This document shows positions 14,508-14,700 of a stretch of DNA of 14,700 nt, piece by piece. The notes beneath the pieces were generated by a model. The model searched no databases, had not been told where the DNA came from, and saw only the letters and a list, made by a program, of their open reading frames with translations. This stretch comes from Bacteroidales bacterium (lineage in GTDB: Bacteria > Bacteroidota > Bacteroidia > Bacteroidales > Bacteroidaceae), in the NCBI GenBank assembly GCA_004558865.1, contig SFCY01000055.1, forward strand, positions 1-14,700, written 5' to 3'. Each line of letters begins with the position of its first letter. Within the stretch, counting starts at the first letter, position 1. The position numbers were made by a program, and so were the translations under genes.

Positions 14508-14634
14508 CTTGCTGTGATGCAAGCCTGAGGCACGAAGGCTGTTTCTTCTTCGTAGCCGGCTTGCCGAAGTTTACTTCGGAGCAAGCCCGGCTACGGAGAA
14601 GAAACAACGAGCGTAGCCCTTGCATCGCAGCAAG
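14508..14634. repeat. 127-base imperfect long hairpin
   Basis: The outer stem pairs 14508-14523 with 14619-14634 (16 bp, one T-G wobble). After an asymmetric internal loop (16 against 12 bases), 14540-14549 pairs with 14597-14606, a T-G wobble follows, CGTAGCC (14551-14557) pairs with 14589-14595, and GGCTTGC (14558-14564) pairs with 14581-14587 with one bulged C. The tip is CGAAGT, tt, ACTTCG (14565-14578). About 45 base pairs form in all. It could be a MITE or REP-like element, a structured RNA, or a recombination site. Confidence 0.85.
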
Positions 14635-14700
14635 GGTTTTACTGGTTTTTGTTACAATAGAATCCTAAATTCAACCGTAAAGTTCCGCACAGCGGATATT

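Larger units (their letters stand above)
14271..14700. other. Gene-free, repeat-packed stretch after the M64 gene
   Basis: I see no supported gene. The first 80 bases are AT-rich with no clear terminator. From 14354 come two 16-base direct repeats, two tandem 16-base repeats closing into a hairpin, and then a 127-base imperfect hairpin. The last 60 bases (14641-14700) show no recognised promoter or start. Confidence 0.6.

Noticed and set aside
14378..14668. Small frames on both strands in the repeat-rich end
   Set aside because: They are made of direct repeats and hairpin arms, with no start context or protein-like composition.
1..14700. Defence island, prophage, diversity-generating retroelement or integrative element
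   Set aside because: No transposase, integrase, reverse transcriptase, restriction or toxin-antitoxin gene is visible. The tRNA-Val 3' end is not repeated elsewhere in the window as an attachment site.

Overview
The window looks like chromosomal DNA from a Bacteroidales bacterium, most likely a Prevotella-type species of fairly high GC. The evidence is promoter boxes of the Bacteroidetes form (TTTG, 20 bases, TAnnTTTG), weak or absent Shine-Dalgarno sequences behind A-rich leaders, GC-rich genes separated by AT-rich gaps, and the gene families themselves: an OstA-like protein beside a SurA-like foldase and mutL, an OmpA-family porin, a pseudouridine synthase with a Gly/Tyr/Gln/Arg-rich leader, and an M64 peptidase. 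All identified genes lie on the plus strand. The genus is inferred from these general traits and not from any search.

Layout. (1) 1-229: a non-coding lead-in with small repeats, ending in a strong promoter. (2) 230-5198: a tight three-gene operon of a SurA-like periplasmic prolyl isomerase, an OstA/LptA-like envelope protein (start overlaps the previous stop) and mutL. (3) 5199-5520: a GC-rich hairpin, an inverted repeat and a promoter. (4) 5521-6657: an OmpA-family outer-membrane protein, probably highly expressed, closed by a textbook terminator at 6681-6715. (5) 6716-7319: a degenerate repeat-like stretch, tRNA-Val(UAC) with its own promoter and UUCG-loop terminator, then the purB promoter. 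(6) 7320-12974: purB, an RluB-type pseudouridine synthase, asnS and trpS, with short leaders carrying hairpins or repeats. (7) 13032-14270: a secreted M64 metallopeptidase whose start lies only 14 bases after the trpS terminator hairpin. (8) 14271-14700: a gene-free stretch packed with direct repeats and one very long imperfect hairpin.

The genes form two functional themes. surA-like, ostA-like and ompA serve outer-membrane building: periplasmic folding, LPS transport and a barrel tethered to peptidoglycan. The tRNA, pseudouridine synthase and two tRNA synthetases serve translation, with purB for purines and mutL for mismatch repair.

The window is mostly core housekeeping. I see no defence system, CRISPR array, transposase, integrase or prophage gene. 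The points most worth a second look are the repeat and long-hairpin element at 14354-14634, the prion-like low-complexity leader of the pseudouridine synthase, the altered endonuclease motifs of MutL, the twin 24-base repeats before trpS, and a hairpin placed at the predicted 5' end of the ompA mRNA.
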